From an uncultured Sutterella sp. (GTDB lineage Bacteria > Pseudomonadota > Gammaproteobacteria > Burkholderiales > Burkholderiaceae_F): a stretch of DNA of 64,000 nucleotides. The stretch lies in the NCBI GenBank assembly GCA_900757865.1, contig CAAEPH010000018.1:1-64000 (forward strand), in the 5' to 3' direction. A model generated the notes under the pieces. That model was not told the origin of the DNA, ran no database searches, and saw nothing but the letters and a program-made list of their open reading frames with translations. This document shows positions 1 through 9,069 of the stretch, piece after piece; positions within the stretch are counted from its first letter, which is position 1, and each line of letters opens with the position of its first letter. The translations under genes and the position numbers were made by a program.

Positions 1-357
1 AGCGTATTGAGGAAGAAACCCCTTTTCTGTACGCTCCTGCTCGGCATCCTCATCCTGTAAGTCTTGGTCATGCTGTGCTTCAGCTACAGTGAGGGAAGGT
101 AAATGTTCTTGGCCAACCTCTGCAAAGTAAGTCTCTTCATCAACAAGATCGTTATTGAAGAAATACCAAATCTCATCAGCCATACCAGGGAATTTTGCGA
201 CGAATTTTTTAGAAATTTTGACACGATTGTCCCCCAGAAGAGAACCCACCTGGTGTTGTTCAGTTGGTTTGCTATGCCCACCAATTTCTGTACCGTCGTC
301 CAAGACTTGTTTTGGGACCCAACTATTACGATAGGCCCAGATAGTCAGAAATCAAGT
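1..357 (-). pseudogene. Coding fragment running off the left edge, possibly an insertion-sequence transposase N-terminal region
   Basis: On the - strand one frame stays open from the in-frame TGA at about 350 to base 1 and continues outside the window. Its translation looks coding (contains SWVPKQVLDDGTEIGG, then LLGDNRVKISKKF, then NNDLVDEETYF, followed by a stretch rich in Asp, Glu and Gln). The first ATG lies well inside the conserved-looking part, so the N-terminus is either missing, starts at a rare codon, or sits in another frame upstream (the next frame reads into KDYLISDYLG before a stop). The style resembles N-terminal regions of transposases common in Sutterellaceae-type genomes, but I do not recognise the family with certainty. 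It could equally be a hypothetical gene with a frameshift. Confidence 0.35.
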
Positions 358-458
358 AGTCCTTGATGTTTTTATGATGTACGTCAGGGACTTAACGTGT
401 TGTTACACCTAAAAAATGCCCCTGTTTTTAAAATCTCTGCGGAGTTTGGGCTACATTT

Positions 459-496
459 ACCCAGACAGTTCAATCTTTGTCTGGGTATTTTTTTAT
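459..496 (+). terminator. Intrinsic terminator, + orientation, with no + strand gene before it
   Basis: A perfect 9-bp stem (acccagaca at 459-467 and tgtctgggt at 478-486) with a 10-base loop is followed on the + strand by a T-run at 488-494. The T-run is on the wrong side to serve the - strand gene anmK ending at 499. Confidence 0.6.
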
Positions 497-498
497 CT

Positions 499-1611
499 CT
501 AATGAGGGTATAGAGCGCCCAAAATCCGTTGGCCCTGAGCTTTGGTCACTGAAGGCAGGTTGCCCGGTAATCGTTCGATAAACTGGTGAGCTAACCACGC
601 AAAAGCGGCCCCTTCAACATGATCTGGGGCTACCCCCAGTTGGTCGGTGGTGGTGACAAGCCCCTTAAAATGGCTTTGTAAGCGTTCAAGTAAAAAGTGG
701 TTAAAAGCTCCTCCACCACAAACAAAAATTTCTTCAATCTCGGGTGCTTCTCGATGTAGTGCTTGGATGATGCTTACAGCCGTGAGTTCGGTTAGGGTGC
801 GAGCAACATCTTCTGGTGGTAGAGCTTTGAAAGCGGATAGCTTTTCTTGAAGCCAAAATTCACTAAAATGCTCTCTTCCTGTTGATTTTGGAAAAGGTTG
901 AGAAAAGTAGGGGTCTAATAGCATCTCATTGAGCAGAGGAAGGCAGAGTTTACCCGTTCGCGACCAATGGCCGTTCCGGTCAAAGGTTTCACCAATATGG
1001 CTCTCACACCAATGGTTCAATAAGATGTTCCCAGGTCCCGTATCGCCTCCGAAGATGCGGACGGACGTGGATTCTTGTTGTGAAGGTAGCAGAGATAGGT
1101 TAGAGATGCCCCCAATGTTGAGAATAGCTCGAGGAACTGGCCCTGTGAACGTCGCAGCATGAAACGCTGGAACTAAGGGGGCTCCTTCGCCACCCGCGGC
1201 AATATCACGAGATCGAAAGTCGCAAATGACGTCAATGTTTGTACGTTCGGCCAGTAAGGCGGGTTGCAGTAACTGAGTGGTAAACCCTTTCTCAGGACGG
1301 TGACGAATGGTTTGACCGTGTGCTCCGAGCGCAGTTACATCTTGTGCTGAAAGATTGAGTTGTTGCAAAAGTGACAGTGTGACTTCAGCATAGAGTTCGC
1401 TCAACGCAATCCCAGCAATTCCCATGCGGTCAATTTCATTTTCCCCAGGAAAACAAAGGGAATGAAGATGGACTCGGAGTTTTTCGGGCATCGCGACGAA
1501 AGCATGCCCTAACTCGGTCATACGATTAGGTTGAAAAGACATGGCCACAGCGTCGACACCATCAAGACTGGTGCCAGACATGAGCCCAATGGTTATTTTC
1601 CGATCCGGCAT
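499..1611 (-). CDS. anmK: Anhydro-N-acetylmuramic acid kinase
   Basis: AnmK phosphorylates 1,6-anhydro-MurNAc released by lytic transglycosylases and hydrolyses the anhydro ring, giving MurNAc-6-phosphate for peptidoglycan recycling in the cytoplasm. The 370-residue product has the usual family length. The phosphate-binding motif GLMSGTSLDGVD lies at residues 9-20, a GGDTGPGN motif near 189, and a second glycine-rich motif (CGGGAFNHFLLERL) near 298. The gene follows the M23 peptidase gene on the same strand by 32 bases, the usual betaproteobacterial arrangement, so the two are probably co-transcribed. Nothing appears broken. Confidence 0.96.
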   Translation of the reverse strand: MPDRKITIGLMSGTSLDGVDAVAMSFQPNRMTELGHAFVAMPEKLRVHLHSLCFPGENEIDRMGIAGIALSELYAEVTLSLLQQLNLSAQDVTALGAHGQTIRHRPEKGFTTQLLQPALLAERTNIDVICDFRSRDIAAGGEGAPLVPAFHAATFTGPVPRAILNIGGISNLSLLPSQQESTSVRIFGGDTGPGNILLNHWCESHIGETFDRNGHWSRTGKLCLPLLNEMLLDPYFSQPFPKSTGREHFSEFWLQEKLSAFKALPPEDVARTLTELTAVSIIQALHREAPEIEEIFVCGGGAFNHFLLERLQSHFKGLVTTTDQLGVAPDHVEGAAFAWLAHQFIERLPGNLPSVTKAQGQRILGALYPH

Positions 1612-1643
1612 AGGTTAAGCCACAATAAAGATCATTGCGAAGG

Positions 1644-3122
1644 TCAAGGTTGCTCTGGTCTTTGTTGCGCTAAATTCGTGCGAATAATCGAACGGGCAGG
1701 GAAACTGCTACGGAAACCCCGATCAAATTTGATTTCACCACTTAATGCAGCATTTCCTACTAAGGATGGGCGATTGGGCCCCGCTTCTGTTTTGGCTAAC
1801 ATCGTGAAACGCTCTTGCAAAGGATTGGCAATAGCTTTCAGTTTGGCCATCTGAGCATTGGTCAAATTAGCAGTATCGGGAAGATCGGCTGTCAAAGGGT
1901 TGATCTGAACGCCGTTAATGACCAGTTCGTAGTGCAAGTGATTGCCTGTGGCGAGTCCGGTTCGTCCGACGTAGCCAATGACCTGGCCACGTTTAACTTT
2001 TTGTCCAACAGCAATACCGGGTTGCGTTTTAGACATATGGGCATAAACCGTTTCACGATTCTGCCCATGATCGATTTTGATATATCGCCCATAACCACGG
2101 CGCTGAAAACCGACAAAAGAGACGACTCCATCGGCAGCCGCGAAAATGCGAGAGCCTTTGGGAGCGCGAAAGTCGGTACCATTGTGCGGACGTAGCTTCC
2201 CTGTAATGGGGTGGCGTCGCATCGGGGAAAATTCGCTACTCACCTCTTTGACTTCGAGAGGCACGCGAAGGAAGGTTTGGCGAACGGATTGACCTGAGGC
2301 GGTATAGTAGCTTTCAAGCTCAGGGAGCCAAAAAGCTTCGTGTGTTTGGGCGCCTCGGGTAATGCGGATACCTAAAAGATGACCATTGCGAACAAAATGA
2401 CCATCAGCGAATTTACGTTCATAGACAACTTGTAAAAGATCACCGCGGTGCAACTTAGCGAGAGGATTGTCATCGCCCTCCCACACAGACAGCATTTCTT
2501 CAACGACGTGATCAGGCAGGTTCAAATCTTCGGCCGCTTTAGCGAGAGAGCCATTAATTTTGCCAGAGGTGACTTCTTCAATCGTATCAAATGTGAAAGG
2601 GGTGGAGTTCGCCTCTAAGGTGTTATTATCCCTACGTAGTTCGAGCATCCGATTGTCTCGATCATGAGGCCCTTCCATATACATACGTAAATACGCGAAA
2701 CGTCCATCAGCATATAGACCAGCACTGACAAATTGACCAGGTTGTGGGATGGTTAGTGGACGAAGTTCCGCGTGCTTGCGTATGAAATCAAGAGCGGCAG
2801 GATCTTTGGCACCCAATTTCCCATAGAGAGATAAAAACGTCTCTCCTGGTTGAATCGTATAGTTTCGCTCGGTAAGATCGAGGCTTCGTAACGCTTCCAA
2901 GGCGGAGTTTGCAACAGGTTGAGGTTGTATCAACGAAGGCAACGTCTCCGCTAATAATCCTGCGGCATGCAGAGGCATCGAGAGTGCTAATGTACAAGCA
3001 AGCCCAAGAAAGGAGTGCTTAGAAAAAGTCTGGATTTGGCGACAGGAGGAGCTCAGCAACCCAGGACGGACTGCGCAGCCAGTAGCTTTTGGCATGTTGA
3101 CGAAGAAATGTGGCAAGGTCAT
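1644..3122 (-). CDS. M23-family peptidoglycan metalloendopeptidase (LytM type)
   Basis: This 492-residue exported protein is predicted to cut peptide cross-links in peptidoglycan or to activate amidases. A signal peptide core is seen around residues 34-53, ending in LHAAG, after an unusually long N-terminal stretch; starting at the internal Met10 is possible. A LysM/OapA-like segment covers roughly residues 85-160. The C-terminal LytM domain (about 305-405) keeps the zinc ligands HNGTD (H-x3-D) and HLHYE (H-x-H), so it should be catalytically competent. It lies divergent to tyrS and upstream of anmK. I infer a role in envelope remodelling linked to muropeptide recycling. Confidence 0.93.
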   Translation of the reverse strand: MTLPHFFVNMPKATGCAVRPGLLSSSCRQIQTFSKHSFLGLACTLALSMPLHAAGLLAETLPSLIQPQPVANSALEALRSLDLTERNYTIQPGETFLSLYGKLGAKDPAALDFIRKHAELRPLTIPQPGQFVSAGLYADGRFAYLRMYMEGPHDRDNRMLELRRDNNTLEANSTPFTFDTIEEVTSGKINGSLAKAAEDLNLPDHVVEEMLSVWEGDDNPLAKLHRGDLLQVVYERKFADGHFVRNGHLLGIRITRGAQTHEAFWLPELESYYTASGQSVRQTFLRVPLEVKEVSSEFSPMRRHPITGKLRPHNGTDFRAPKGSRIFAAADGVVSFVGFQRRGYGRYIKIDHGQNRETVYAHMSKTQPGIAVGQKVKRGQVIGYVGRTGLATGNHLHYELVINGVQINPLTADLPDTANLTNAQMAKLKAIANPLQERFTMLAKTEAGPNRPSLVGNAALSGEIKFDRGFRSSFPARSIIRTNLAQQRPEQP

Positions 3123-3337
3123 GATGCTTGGGTTGCGAAAAAGGCCAAAAACAGGAACAATAGTACCATTGCATTTTAAAGCAGAAGACGCCTATTGGGG
3201 TGATTCATGACAACCTTTCGTTACGAAAAAGTTCGAACCTAGGGTTTTCCAATAGGCCATATGGGGACGTTGACTGGCGGAAGTGCGTTCCTTTAATTTC
3301 TTTTTCCGTCGAAGATGTTGTAGAAAAGGACAAGTTG

Positions 3338-4591
3338 ATGTCAGAGGTCAAGGATACGGAAAAGCCGGTATACCCCATTACAGATGAAATCCGTGAAGCG
3401 ATGGCGTTAATTCGAAGGGGGACGGACACGTTTTTGATTGAATCAGAGTTCGAGCAGAAACTTGCGCGTTCCAAGGCGACAGGTATCCCACTTCGTTGCA
3501 AGTTAGGCTTAGACCCGACGGCGCCCGATATTCATATTGGTCATACGGTGGTGCTCAACAAGTTACGCCAATTGCAAGACATGGGACACACCGTGATTTT
3601 TTTGGTTGGCGACTTTACGGCTGCCATTGGCGATCCATCGGGGCGCAATGTTACGCGTCCACCGCTTTCGCATGAACAAATTGTGGCCAACGCAGAAACC
3701 TATCTTGCGCAAGCCGGTATGGTGTTAGATATTGATCGTACCGAAATCCGCTACAACTCCGAGTGGTCGAACACATTGGGGTCTGTGGGTTTGATTCAGT
3801 TGGCCTCCCGATATACGCTGGCTCGTTTACTTGAGCGTGATGACTTTGCGAAGCGTTATGCTGAGCAAGCTCCGATTGCTATGCATGAGCTGATCTATCC
3901 CTTGATGCAAGGCTATGACTCCGTCGCTTTAAAGGCTGACTTGGAGTTGGGTGGATCCGACCAGCGCTTCAATCTGCTCGTGGGACGTGAGTTGCAGCGC
4001 CAATACGGTCAAGATCCGCAGTGCATTTTGACGATGCCATTATTGGTTGGCCTTGATGGTCAAATCAAAATGAGCAAGAGCAAACACAACTACATTGGTA
4101 TTACCGATGAGCCGAATGATATGTTTGGCAAGGTGATGTCCATTTCGGATGCACTGATGTGGGACTGGTACAACCTTTTGAGCTTGAAGAGCAACGAGAC
4201 GATTGCACAACTGAAGAAAGAATGCTCAGAAGGACGCAATCCGCGTGATGCCAAAGTCCTGCTTGCAAAAGAAATCGTGGCTCGTTTCCATAGTGAAGCG
4301 GCGGCCAACGCAGCTGAGGAGGAATTTAACCAACGCTTCCGCGCAGGAGCCATGCCAAGCGATATTCCTGAAGTCTCTGTTGTCGCCCCCGAAGGACAGA
4401 TGCCTCTAGGCGTGTTGATCAAGATGGCGGGGTTAGCCGATTCTACAGGGGAGGCGAACCGTACTATTGATCAGGGTGGTGTTCGTATTGATGGCGAAAA
4501 AGTGACAGATCGCCGTCAGATGATTACCAAAGGGGCTTCCTTTGTTTTGCAAGTCGGCAAACGTAAGTGGGCTAAGGTTAACGTGGAATAA
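3338..4591 (+). CDS. tyrS: Tyrosyl-tRNA synthetase
   Basis: TyrS charges tRNA-Tyr with tyrosine. The class I signature HIGH is present in DIHIGHTVVLNKL, the second signature is KMSKSKHN, and an S4 RNA-binding domain forms the C-terminus (about the last 65 residues). An open frame extends upstream to 3200, but the ATG at 3338 is preceded by AAAAGGA at 3324-3330 with good spacing and gives 417 residues, close to the family length, so I chose it. The extra upstream 46 codons lack similarity to TyrS. The gene is divergent from the M23 peptidase and is followed after 7 bases by dtd. Confidence 0.95.
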   Translation: MSEVKDTEKPVYPITDEIREAMALIRRGTDTFLIESEFEQKLARSKATGIPLRCKLGLDPTAPDIHIGHTVVLNKLRQLQDMGHTVIFLVGDFTAAIGDPSGRNVTRPPLSHEQIVANAETYLAQAGMVLDIDRTEIRYNSEWSNTLGSVGLIQLASRYTLARLLERDDFAKRYAEQAPIAMHELIYPLMQGYDSVALKADLELGGSDQRFNLLVGRELQRQYGQDPQCILTMPLLVGLDGQIKMSKSKHNYIGITDEPNDMFGKVMSISDALMWDWYNLLSLKSNETIAQLKKECSEGRNPRDAKVLLAKEIVARFHSEAAANAAEEEFNQRFRAGAMPSDIPEVSVVAPEGQMPLGVLIKMAGLADSTGEANRTIDQGGVRIDGEKVTDRRQMITKGASFVLQVGKRKWAKVNVE

Positions 4592-4598
4592 CAAAGCA

Positions 4599-5036
4599 AT
4601 GTTAGTGTTAGTCCAGCGAGTGACATCGGCTAGTGTCAGCATTGGCGGGTGTGTGAAATCTTCGATCGGTTCCGGCCTGTTAGTTTTTGTCTGTGGACAA
4701 CCTGGTGATACAGCTGAGAAGATTGAGAAATTGGCGAAAAAAGTGCTGAAATTACGCATTTTTTCTGACGACAATGACCGTATGAACCTGTCTGTACAGG
4801 ATATTCAAGGTGAGTTGTTGGTCGTGTCTCAGTTTACTCTGGCTGCGGATACCCATTCGGGGAATCGTCCTGGATTTCAGGGGGCTGCAAGCCCCGAGGA
4901 AGGTCGGCGGGCATATGAGCATTTTTTGACCACTCTCTCCTCTTTGGGGCATCCTGCCCAAACGGGGGAGTTTGGGGCCAATATGCAAGTTAGTCTGACC
5001 AATGACGGTCCCGCGACTTTTTGGCTAACAAATTAA
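4599..5036 (+). CDS. dtd: D-aminoacyl-tRNA deacylase
   Basis: Dtd removes D-amino acids (and glycine) wrongly attached to tRNA, a proofreading step that fits its place directly after tyrS. The start ATG at 4599 gives the standard 145-residue protein beginning MLVLVQRVTSASV; a longer frame from 4542 would overlap tyrS. The two catalytic-pocket motifs are present: SQFTL in the middle and NDGPAT (the NxGPxT motif) near the C-terminus. The 7-base gap after tyrS indicates one operon, closed by the hairpin at 5044. Confidence 0.96.
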   Translation: MLVLVQRVTSASVSIGGCVKSSIGSGLLVFVCGQPGDTAEKIEKLAKKVLKLRIFSDDNDRMNLSVQDIQGELLVVSQFTLAADTHSGNRPGFQGAASPEEGRRAYEHFLTTLSSLGHPAQTGEFGANMQVSLTNDGPATFWLTN

Positions 5037-5043
5037 TCACAAT

Positions 5044-5071
5044 AAAATCGGCCTGCATGGGCCGATTTTTT
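5044..5071 (+). terminator. Intrinsic terminator after tyrS-dtd
   Basis: Inverted repeat aaaatcggcc / ggccgatttt with a 6-base loop, ending in a T-run, 8 bases after the dtd stop codon. Confidence 0.9.
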
Positions 5072-5270
5072 ATTCGGTGATGGTGTTTGAAGCGGTAGGG
5101 TTAATTGCTTAGCAAAGAGTCAGGTGCGTAAAGACTTTATGGTCTAGAGAGCAAAATAGCTTACGTCTTCGCTTAGAATAGGACAGGTCGTTGTTTGACT
5201 CTTAACGCTTCGAGCCGAATGTTTAAGAGGATGATACGGTCTGAACAACACGTAAGGGAGAACCAAGTTC

Positions 5271-5867
5271 ATGAAATTAAAGTCAACCACGTTTGAGTTT
5301 GGGGGAAAGATTCCGAGTCGCTGTGCCTATGGACAATACGAACCTACTGTTCAAGATAGTGTGACTGCCGAAAATCGTAACCCTCAGTTGTCCTGGTCTG
5401 AAGTGCCGGAAGGAACGCAATCGTTTGTATTGGCTTGCTTGGATGACGACGTGCCGACACAATTTAATGAACGGGATCAACAAGATGAAATCCCCGTGAC
5501 ACAAAGCCGTCGCCGTTTTGTTCATTGGATTCAGATTAATGTCGGCTGTGATGTACGTGAGCTTCCTGAAGGTGCCTTGTTAGATAAATTGGTGCCAGGC
5601 TGGGGGCGCCCTGGTGTGAATGACTATTCCCGAGGCCAAGTGGTACAGATGGGGGAAGTGGGAACTGGATACGATGGGCCATGCCCGCCCGTGTGTGATG
5701 CACGTTGGCATGGGTATCGTTTTATCGTGATCGCTCTCGATATTCCGACATTGGATGTCAAGGAATATTTCACTTGGACGGATGCGCTTATGGCCATGGA
5801 GGGGCATATTTTGGCTACCGCTGAATGGGTGGGGTTTTATAGCCAAAATCCTCGTTTGATGGCTTAA
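5271..5867 (+). CDS. YbhB/YbcL-type phosphatidylethanolamine-binding (PEBP) family protein
   Basis: PEBP-fold proteins bind phospholipid head groups or phosphorylated ligands; the bacterial YbhB/YbcL members have no settled function. Family marks in this 198-residue cytosolic protein are the acidic ligand-pocket motif (LDDDVPTQ), a conserved HWIQINV segment, and the GPCPPVCDARWHGYRF stretch matching the GPxPPxGxH-Y motif. There is no signal peptide. The gene stands alone with its own leader of about 230 bases after the dtd terminator, and glyA begins 98 bases downstream, so it is probably monocistronic. The family call is firm, a specific role is not. Confidence 0.85.
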   Translation: MKLKSTTFEFGGKIPSRCAYGQYEPTVQDSVTAENRNPQLSWSEVPEGTQSFVLACLDDDVPTQFNERDQQDEIPVTQSRRRFVHWIQINVGCDVRELPEGALLDKLVPGWGRPGVNDYSRGQVVQMGEVGTGYDGPCPPVCDARWHGYRFIVIALDIPTLDVKEYFTWTDALMAMEGHILATAEWVGFYSQNPRLMA

Positions 5868-5965
5868 GAGAGATTGAACATGGTGGCGCCATCAGAAACG
5901 GTAGTGCGTAGACCATAAACAGCTACAAGATTTTTTTTGTTTTTTCTTTTTTTAAGGAACTTATC

Positions 5966-7228
5966 GTGTACAAACGTTCAAATACGATTGCGGTGACCGA
6001 TGAAGCCGTTTGGCAGGCCATTGAAGCGGAAAATGCTCGTCAAGAGGCTCATATTGAACTCATCGCCAGTGAAAACTATGCCTCACCAGCGGTGATGCAG
6101 GCTCAAGGGTCTCAAATGACCAACAAATACGCCGAAGGCTACCCAGGTAAGCGTTACTACGGCGGTTGTGAAAATGTGGACGTGGTGGAGCAGCTCGCCA
6201 TTGATCGCGCCAAAAAGCTTTTCTGCGAGCCAGCAGGCGTTGAAATGGCTGTGAATGTTCAGCCACATTCGGGCGCACAGGCGAACTCCGCCGTCTTTTT
6301 TGGCTTGCTCAATCCTGGTGATACCATCATGGGGTTGTCACTTGCTGAAGGTGGCCATTTAACTCATGGTATGCATTTGAATTACTCCGGCAAGTATTTC
6401 AATGTGGTGCCCTATGGTTTAGATAAAAACGAAGTGATCGATTACGACCAAGTTGAAGCCTTGGCCAAAGAACATCATCCTAAGCTGATTATTACGGGGG
6501 CTTCGGCTTATTCGTTGCAGATTGACTTTAAGCGTTTTGCGGAGATTGCTCATTCGGTAGGGGCACTCTTAATGGTCGATATGGCTCATTACGCAGGTTT
6601 GATTGCGGCGGGGGTTTATCCCACACCATTTGGGCATGCTGACATTGTGACCACAACCACGCATAAAACTTTGCGTGGACCACGTGGAGGGTTGATTTTT
6701 GTACGCCCTGATTTAGAAAAGAAAATTAACTCTGCTGTTTTCCCTGGGATGCAGGGTGGTCCGTTGATGCATGTCATCGCTGCAAAGGCGGTAGCGTTGG
6801 GTGAAGCTCTGAGTCCTGAGTTCAAACTCTACGGTCAGCAGATGCTCAAGAATGCTGCAGCGATGGCTGAGCAATTGCAAAAACGTGGGCTACGTATCGT
6901 TTCGGGTGGTACGCAAAGCCATGTGATGTTGGTGGACTTACGTCCGTTAAAGATTACAGGGAAAGCGGCGGAGGCGGCGTTGCATGAAGCCAATATCACC
7001 GTCAATAAGAACGCGATTCCTCATGATCCTGAAACGCCCTTTGTTACGTCTGGCATCCGTTTGGGTTCTCCCGCGATGACCACTCGTGGATTCACTGAAG
7101 AGGATGCGCGTCACGTCGCGAATTTGATTGTTGACGTCCTTGAGGCGCCCAACGATGCAGCGGTTTTGGCTCGCGTTCGTGAGGAAGTGGCGGGCTTGAC
7201 CAAGGCTCATCCTGTGTATCGTGATTAA
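5966..7228 (+). CDS. glyA: Serine hydroxymethyltransferase
   Basis: GlyA converts serine and tetrahydrofolate to glycine and 5,10-methylene-THF, the main source of one-carbon units. The product has 420 residues and starts at GTG 5966 with AAGGAAC at 5954-5960 as ribosome site. The PLP lysine lies in TTTTHKTLRGPRGG near residue 230, and the substrate-binding regions (IELIASENYAS, YPGKRYYGG) are intact. A long T-rich leader precedes it. nrdR follows after a terminator-like hairpin, the gene order typical of betaproteobacteria. Confidence 0.97.
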   Translation: MYKRSNTIAVTDEAVWQAIEAENARQEAHIELIASENYASPAVMQAQGSQMTNKYAEGYPGKRYYGGCENVDVVEQLAIDRAKKLFCEPAGVEMAVNVQPHSGAQANSAVFFGLLNPGDTIMGLSLAEGGHLTHGMHLNYSGKYFNVVPYGLDKNEVIDYDQVEALAKEHHPKLIITGASAYSLQIDFKRFAEIAHSVGALLMVDMAHYAGLIAAGVYPTPFGHADIVTTTTHKTLRGPRGGLIFVRPDLEKKINSAVFPGMQGGPLMHVIAAKAVALGEALSPEFKLYGQQMLKNAAAMAEQLQKRGLRIVSGGTQSHVMLVDLRPLKITGKAAEAALHEANITVNKNAIPHDPETPFVTSGIRLGSPAMTTRGFTEEDARHVANLIVDVLEAPNDAAVLARVREEVAGLTKAHPVYRD

Positions 7229-7266
7229 TTATCCACAAAAGACACAAGACTGAGTACGATTACCAC

Positions 7267-7311
7267 AAGGGCTGTAGCTTTTAGAGAGGTTACGGCCCTT
7301 ATTTTGTGTTT
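7267..7311 (+). terminator. Terminator after glyA
   Basis: Arms aagggc (7267-7272) and gccctt (7295-7300), supported by inner GTA/TAC pairing, are followed by a T-rich stretch. Confidence 0.6.
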
Positions 7312-7419
7312 GGGCCTCGCGAAAAATTGCTGACAGGGGTAAACTTGCTAAGTCGAGGCGCTGTTGACAGCGCAGCGTTCTCTATGTTTTCGGTTTTGCT
7401 GTAGTCAAAAGGATAGGTT

Positions 7420-7962
7420 ATGCGTTGCCCATTTTGCCAACATAAAGATACTCAGGTAGTCGACTCTCGTACCCCTGATGAGGGTTCCATTATTCGTCGT
7501 CGACGTCGGTGTCTGGCTTGTGGAAAGCGATTTACAACGTTTGAACGCGCTCACCTTGTTTTGCCATTAGTGGTGAAAAGAGGAGGGGTTCGAAGTGAGT
7601 ATAACCGCCAGAAACTCCTCGGTTCGATGACTTTGGCGTTACGCAAACGCCCAGTATCGTATGACCGAGTAGAAGATGCTGTTGATTTTATTGAGCAACA
7701 AATGATTTTGACAGGTGAGCGAGAAATTCGCTCGAGTCGTTTAGGTGACTTGGTGATGGATGCGTTAAGTCGACTCGATACGATAGCCTACATTCGTTTT
7801 GCGTCGGTGTACCTCAATATCCAAGATCCTGAATCCTATATTGTCATGATTCGTAAAAGCGTGGAAACCAGTGACACGACAGTGGACCTGCATGCGGCAC
7901 CAACGACGGACAAGACGGTGGATAGTTTGCGCCGCGCTGTAGAAGAAGCGCGCATTAAGTAA
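7420..7962 (+). CDS. nrdR: Transcriptional repressor NrdR
   Basis: NrdR senses ATP/dATP through an ATP-cone and represses ribonucleotide reductase genes. The N-terminus has the zinc ribbon (CPFC at residues 3-6 and CLAC about 28 residues later) and an arginine run (IIRRRRRC); the ATP-cone follows from about residue 46 to 140. The product is 180 residues, some 25-30 longer than usual, with a polar tail of unknown use. The ribD start comes 3 bases after the stop, so the two are co-transcribed, as in other betaproteobacteria. Confidence 0.95.
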   Translation: MRCPFCQHKDTQVVDSRTPDEGSIIRRRRRCLACGKRFTTFERAHLVLPLVVKRGGVRSEYNRQKLLGSMTLALRKRPVSYDRVEDAVDFIEQQMILTGEREIRSSRLGDLVMDALSRLDTIAYIRFASVYLNIQDPESYIVMIRKSVETSDTTVDLHAAPTTDKTVDSLRRAVEEARIK

Positions 7963-7965
7963 GAG

Positions 7966-9069
7966 ATGTGGCAGATGGAAAACGATGCTCATTGGATGCG
8001 CTTAGCGTTAGAACAAGCGCGACTCGCTAAACGTCTTTCACCTCCCAATCCCAGTGTGGGAGCGGTGATTGTTAAAGAGGGCAAAGTGATTGCTCAAGGC
8101 TTTACTCAACAAGTCGGTGGCTCTCATGCAGAGATTATGGCGCTTCGTGATGCGTTTGAGCGCCAAGTGAGCGTACAAGGCGCAACACTTTATGTCACGC
8201 TAGAACCGTGTTCGCATTACGGAAGGACACCTCCGTGTGCTCTGGCAGTGATCAAGAGCGGAATCAAGCGCGTGGTAGTCGCTATGAAAGATCCCAATCC
8301 AGCAGTGGCTGGACGGGGATTAGCTATGCTTAGCGAAGCCGGCATTGACGTTCGCTCTGATGTGTTGTCGAAAGAGGCCTGGGAGATGAACGCAGGTTTC
8401 TTTACTCGGATGACAGAGCACCGCCCATGGGTTCGACTCAAGTGTGCGTCTACACTAGACGGTAGAACGGCCTTATCGGATGGTCGCTCTAATTGGATCA
8501 CAGGAGAAGAGGCACGCAAAGACAACCAATACTGGCGTGGGCAAGCGGGCGCCATTGTGAGTGGGATTGGAACGGTGTTAGCGGATGATCCACATTTGAA
8601 TGTCCGACTTCCTGATCAAGTACGATTCCCTTATAAGGTGATCGTTGATTCAAAGTTACAAACCCCTCCTCAAGCAAAGCTCTTTGAGGATGGACAAGTA
8701 TGGATATTTGCTGCGCAGGATGATCCGTTAAGACGATTGGCTCTCGAGAAGAAAGGGGCGAAAATCACGATTCTGCCCGACCCACTGCATACAGAGAAAG
8801 TGGATCTCGCTAAAATGTTGTCGGTACTTGCACAGCATGAGGTCAATGAGGTTCACCTCGAGGCAGGAGCAACGCTCAATGGAGCCTTCTTAGCGAGAGA
8901 TTTAGTGGATGAAATTCTGCTATATACTGCGCCTTGCTTTTTTGGGACGGGGCGAGCTATCGCTAACATCGAAGAACCTAGCTCACCCAATACAGCCCCT
9001 CGGTGGCATATCGCAGATTTTTCGCAAGTAGGTGATGATTTGCGAGCTATATTTAGGAGAAGATCATAA
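7966..9069 (+). CDS. ribD: Bifunctional diaminohydroxyphosphoribosylaminopyrimidine deaminase / 5-amino-6-(5-phosphoribosylamino)uracil reductase
   Basis: RibD carries out the second and third steps of riboflavin synthesis. The N-terminal deaminase domain (to about residue 150) has the zinc motifs HAEIMAL and PCSHYGRTPPC; the C-terminal part is the NADPH-dependent reductase (from RPWVRLKCASTLDGRTAL on). The total of 367 residues is normal. The start may be ATG 7966 or ATG 7975; neither has a clearly better ribosome site. The stop overlaps the ribE start (TAATG at 9067-9071), indicating translational coupling. No FMN riboswitch was found upstream, so control is probably through the nrdR transcript. 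Confidence 0.96.
   Translation: MWQMENDAHWMRLALEQARLAKRLSPPNPSVGAVIVKEGKVIAQGFTQQVGGSHAEIMALRDAFERQVSVQGATLYVTLEPCSHYGRTPPCALAVIKSGIKRVVVAMKDPNPAVAGRGLAMLSEAGIDVRSDVLSKEAWEMNAGFFTRMTEHRPWVRLKCASTLDGRTALSDGRSNWITGEEARKDNQYWRGQAGAIVSGIGTVLADDPHLNVRLPDQVRFPYKVIVDSKLQTPPQAKLFEDGQVWIFAAQDDPLRRLALEKKGAKITILPDPLHTEKVDLAKMLSVLAQHEVNEVHLEAGATLNGAFLARDLVDEILLYTAPCFFGTGRAIANIEEPSSPNTAPRWHIADFSQVGDDLRAIFRRRS

Noticed and set aside
7229..7419. FMN riboswitch before the riboflavin genes
   Set aside because: Neither this stretch nor 10930-11162 shows the conserved RFN blocks; only ordinary hairpins were found.
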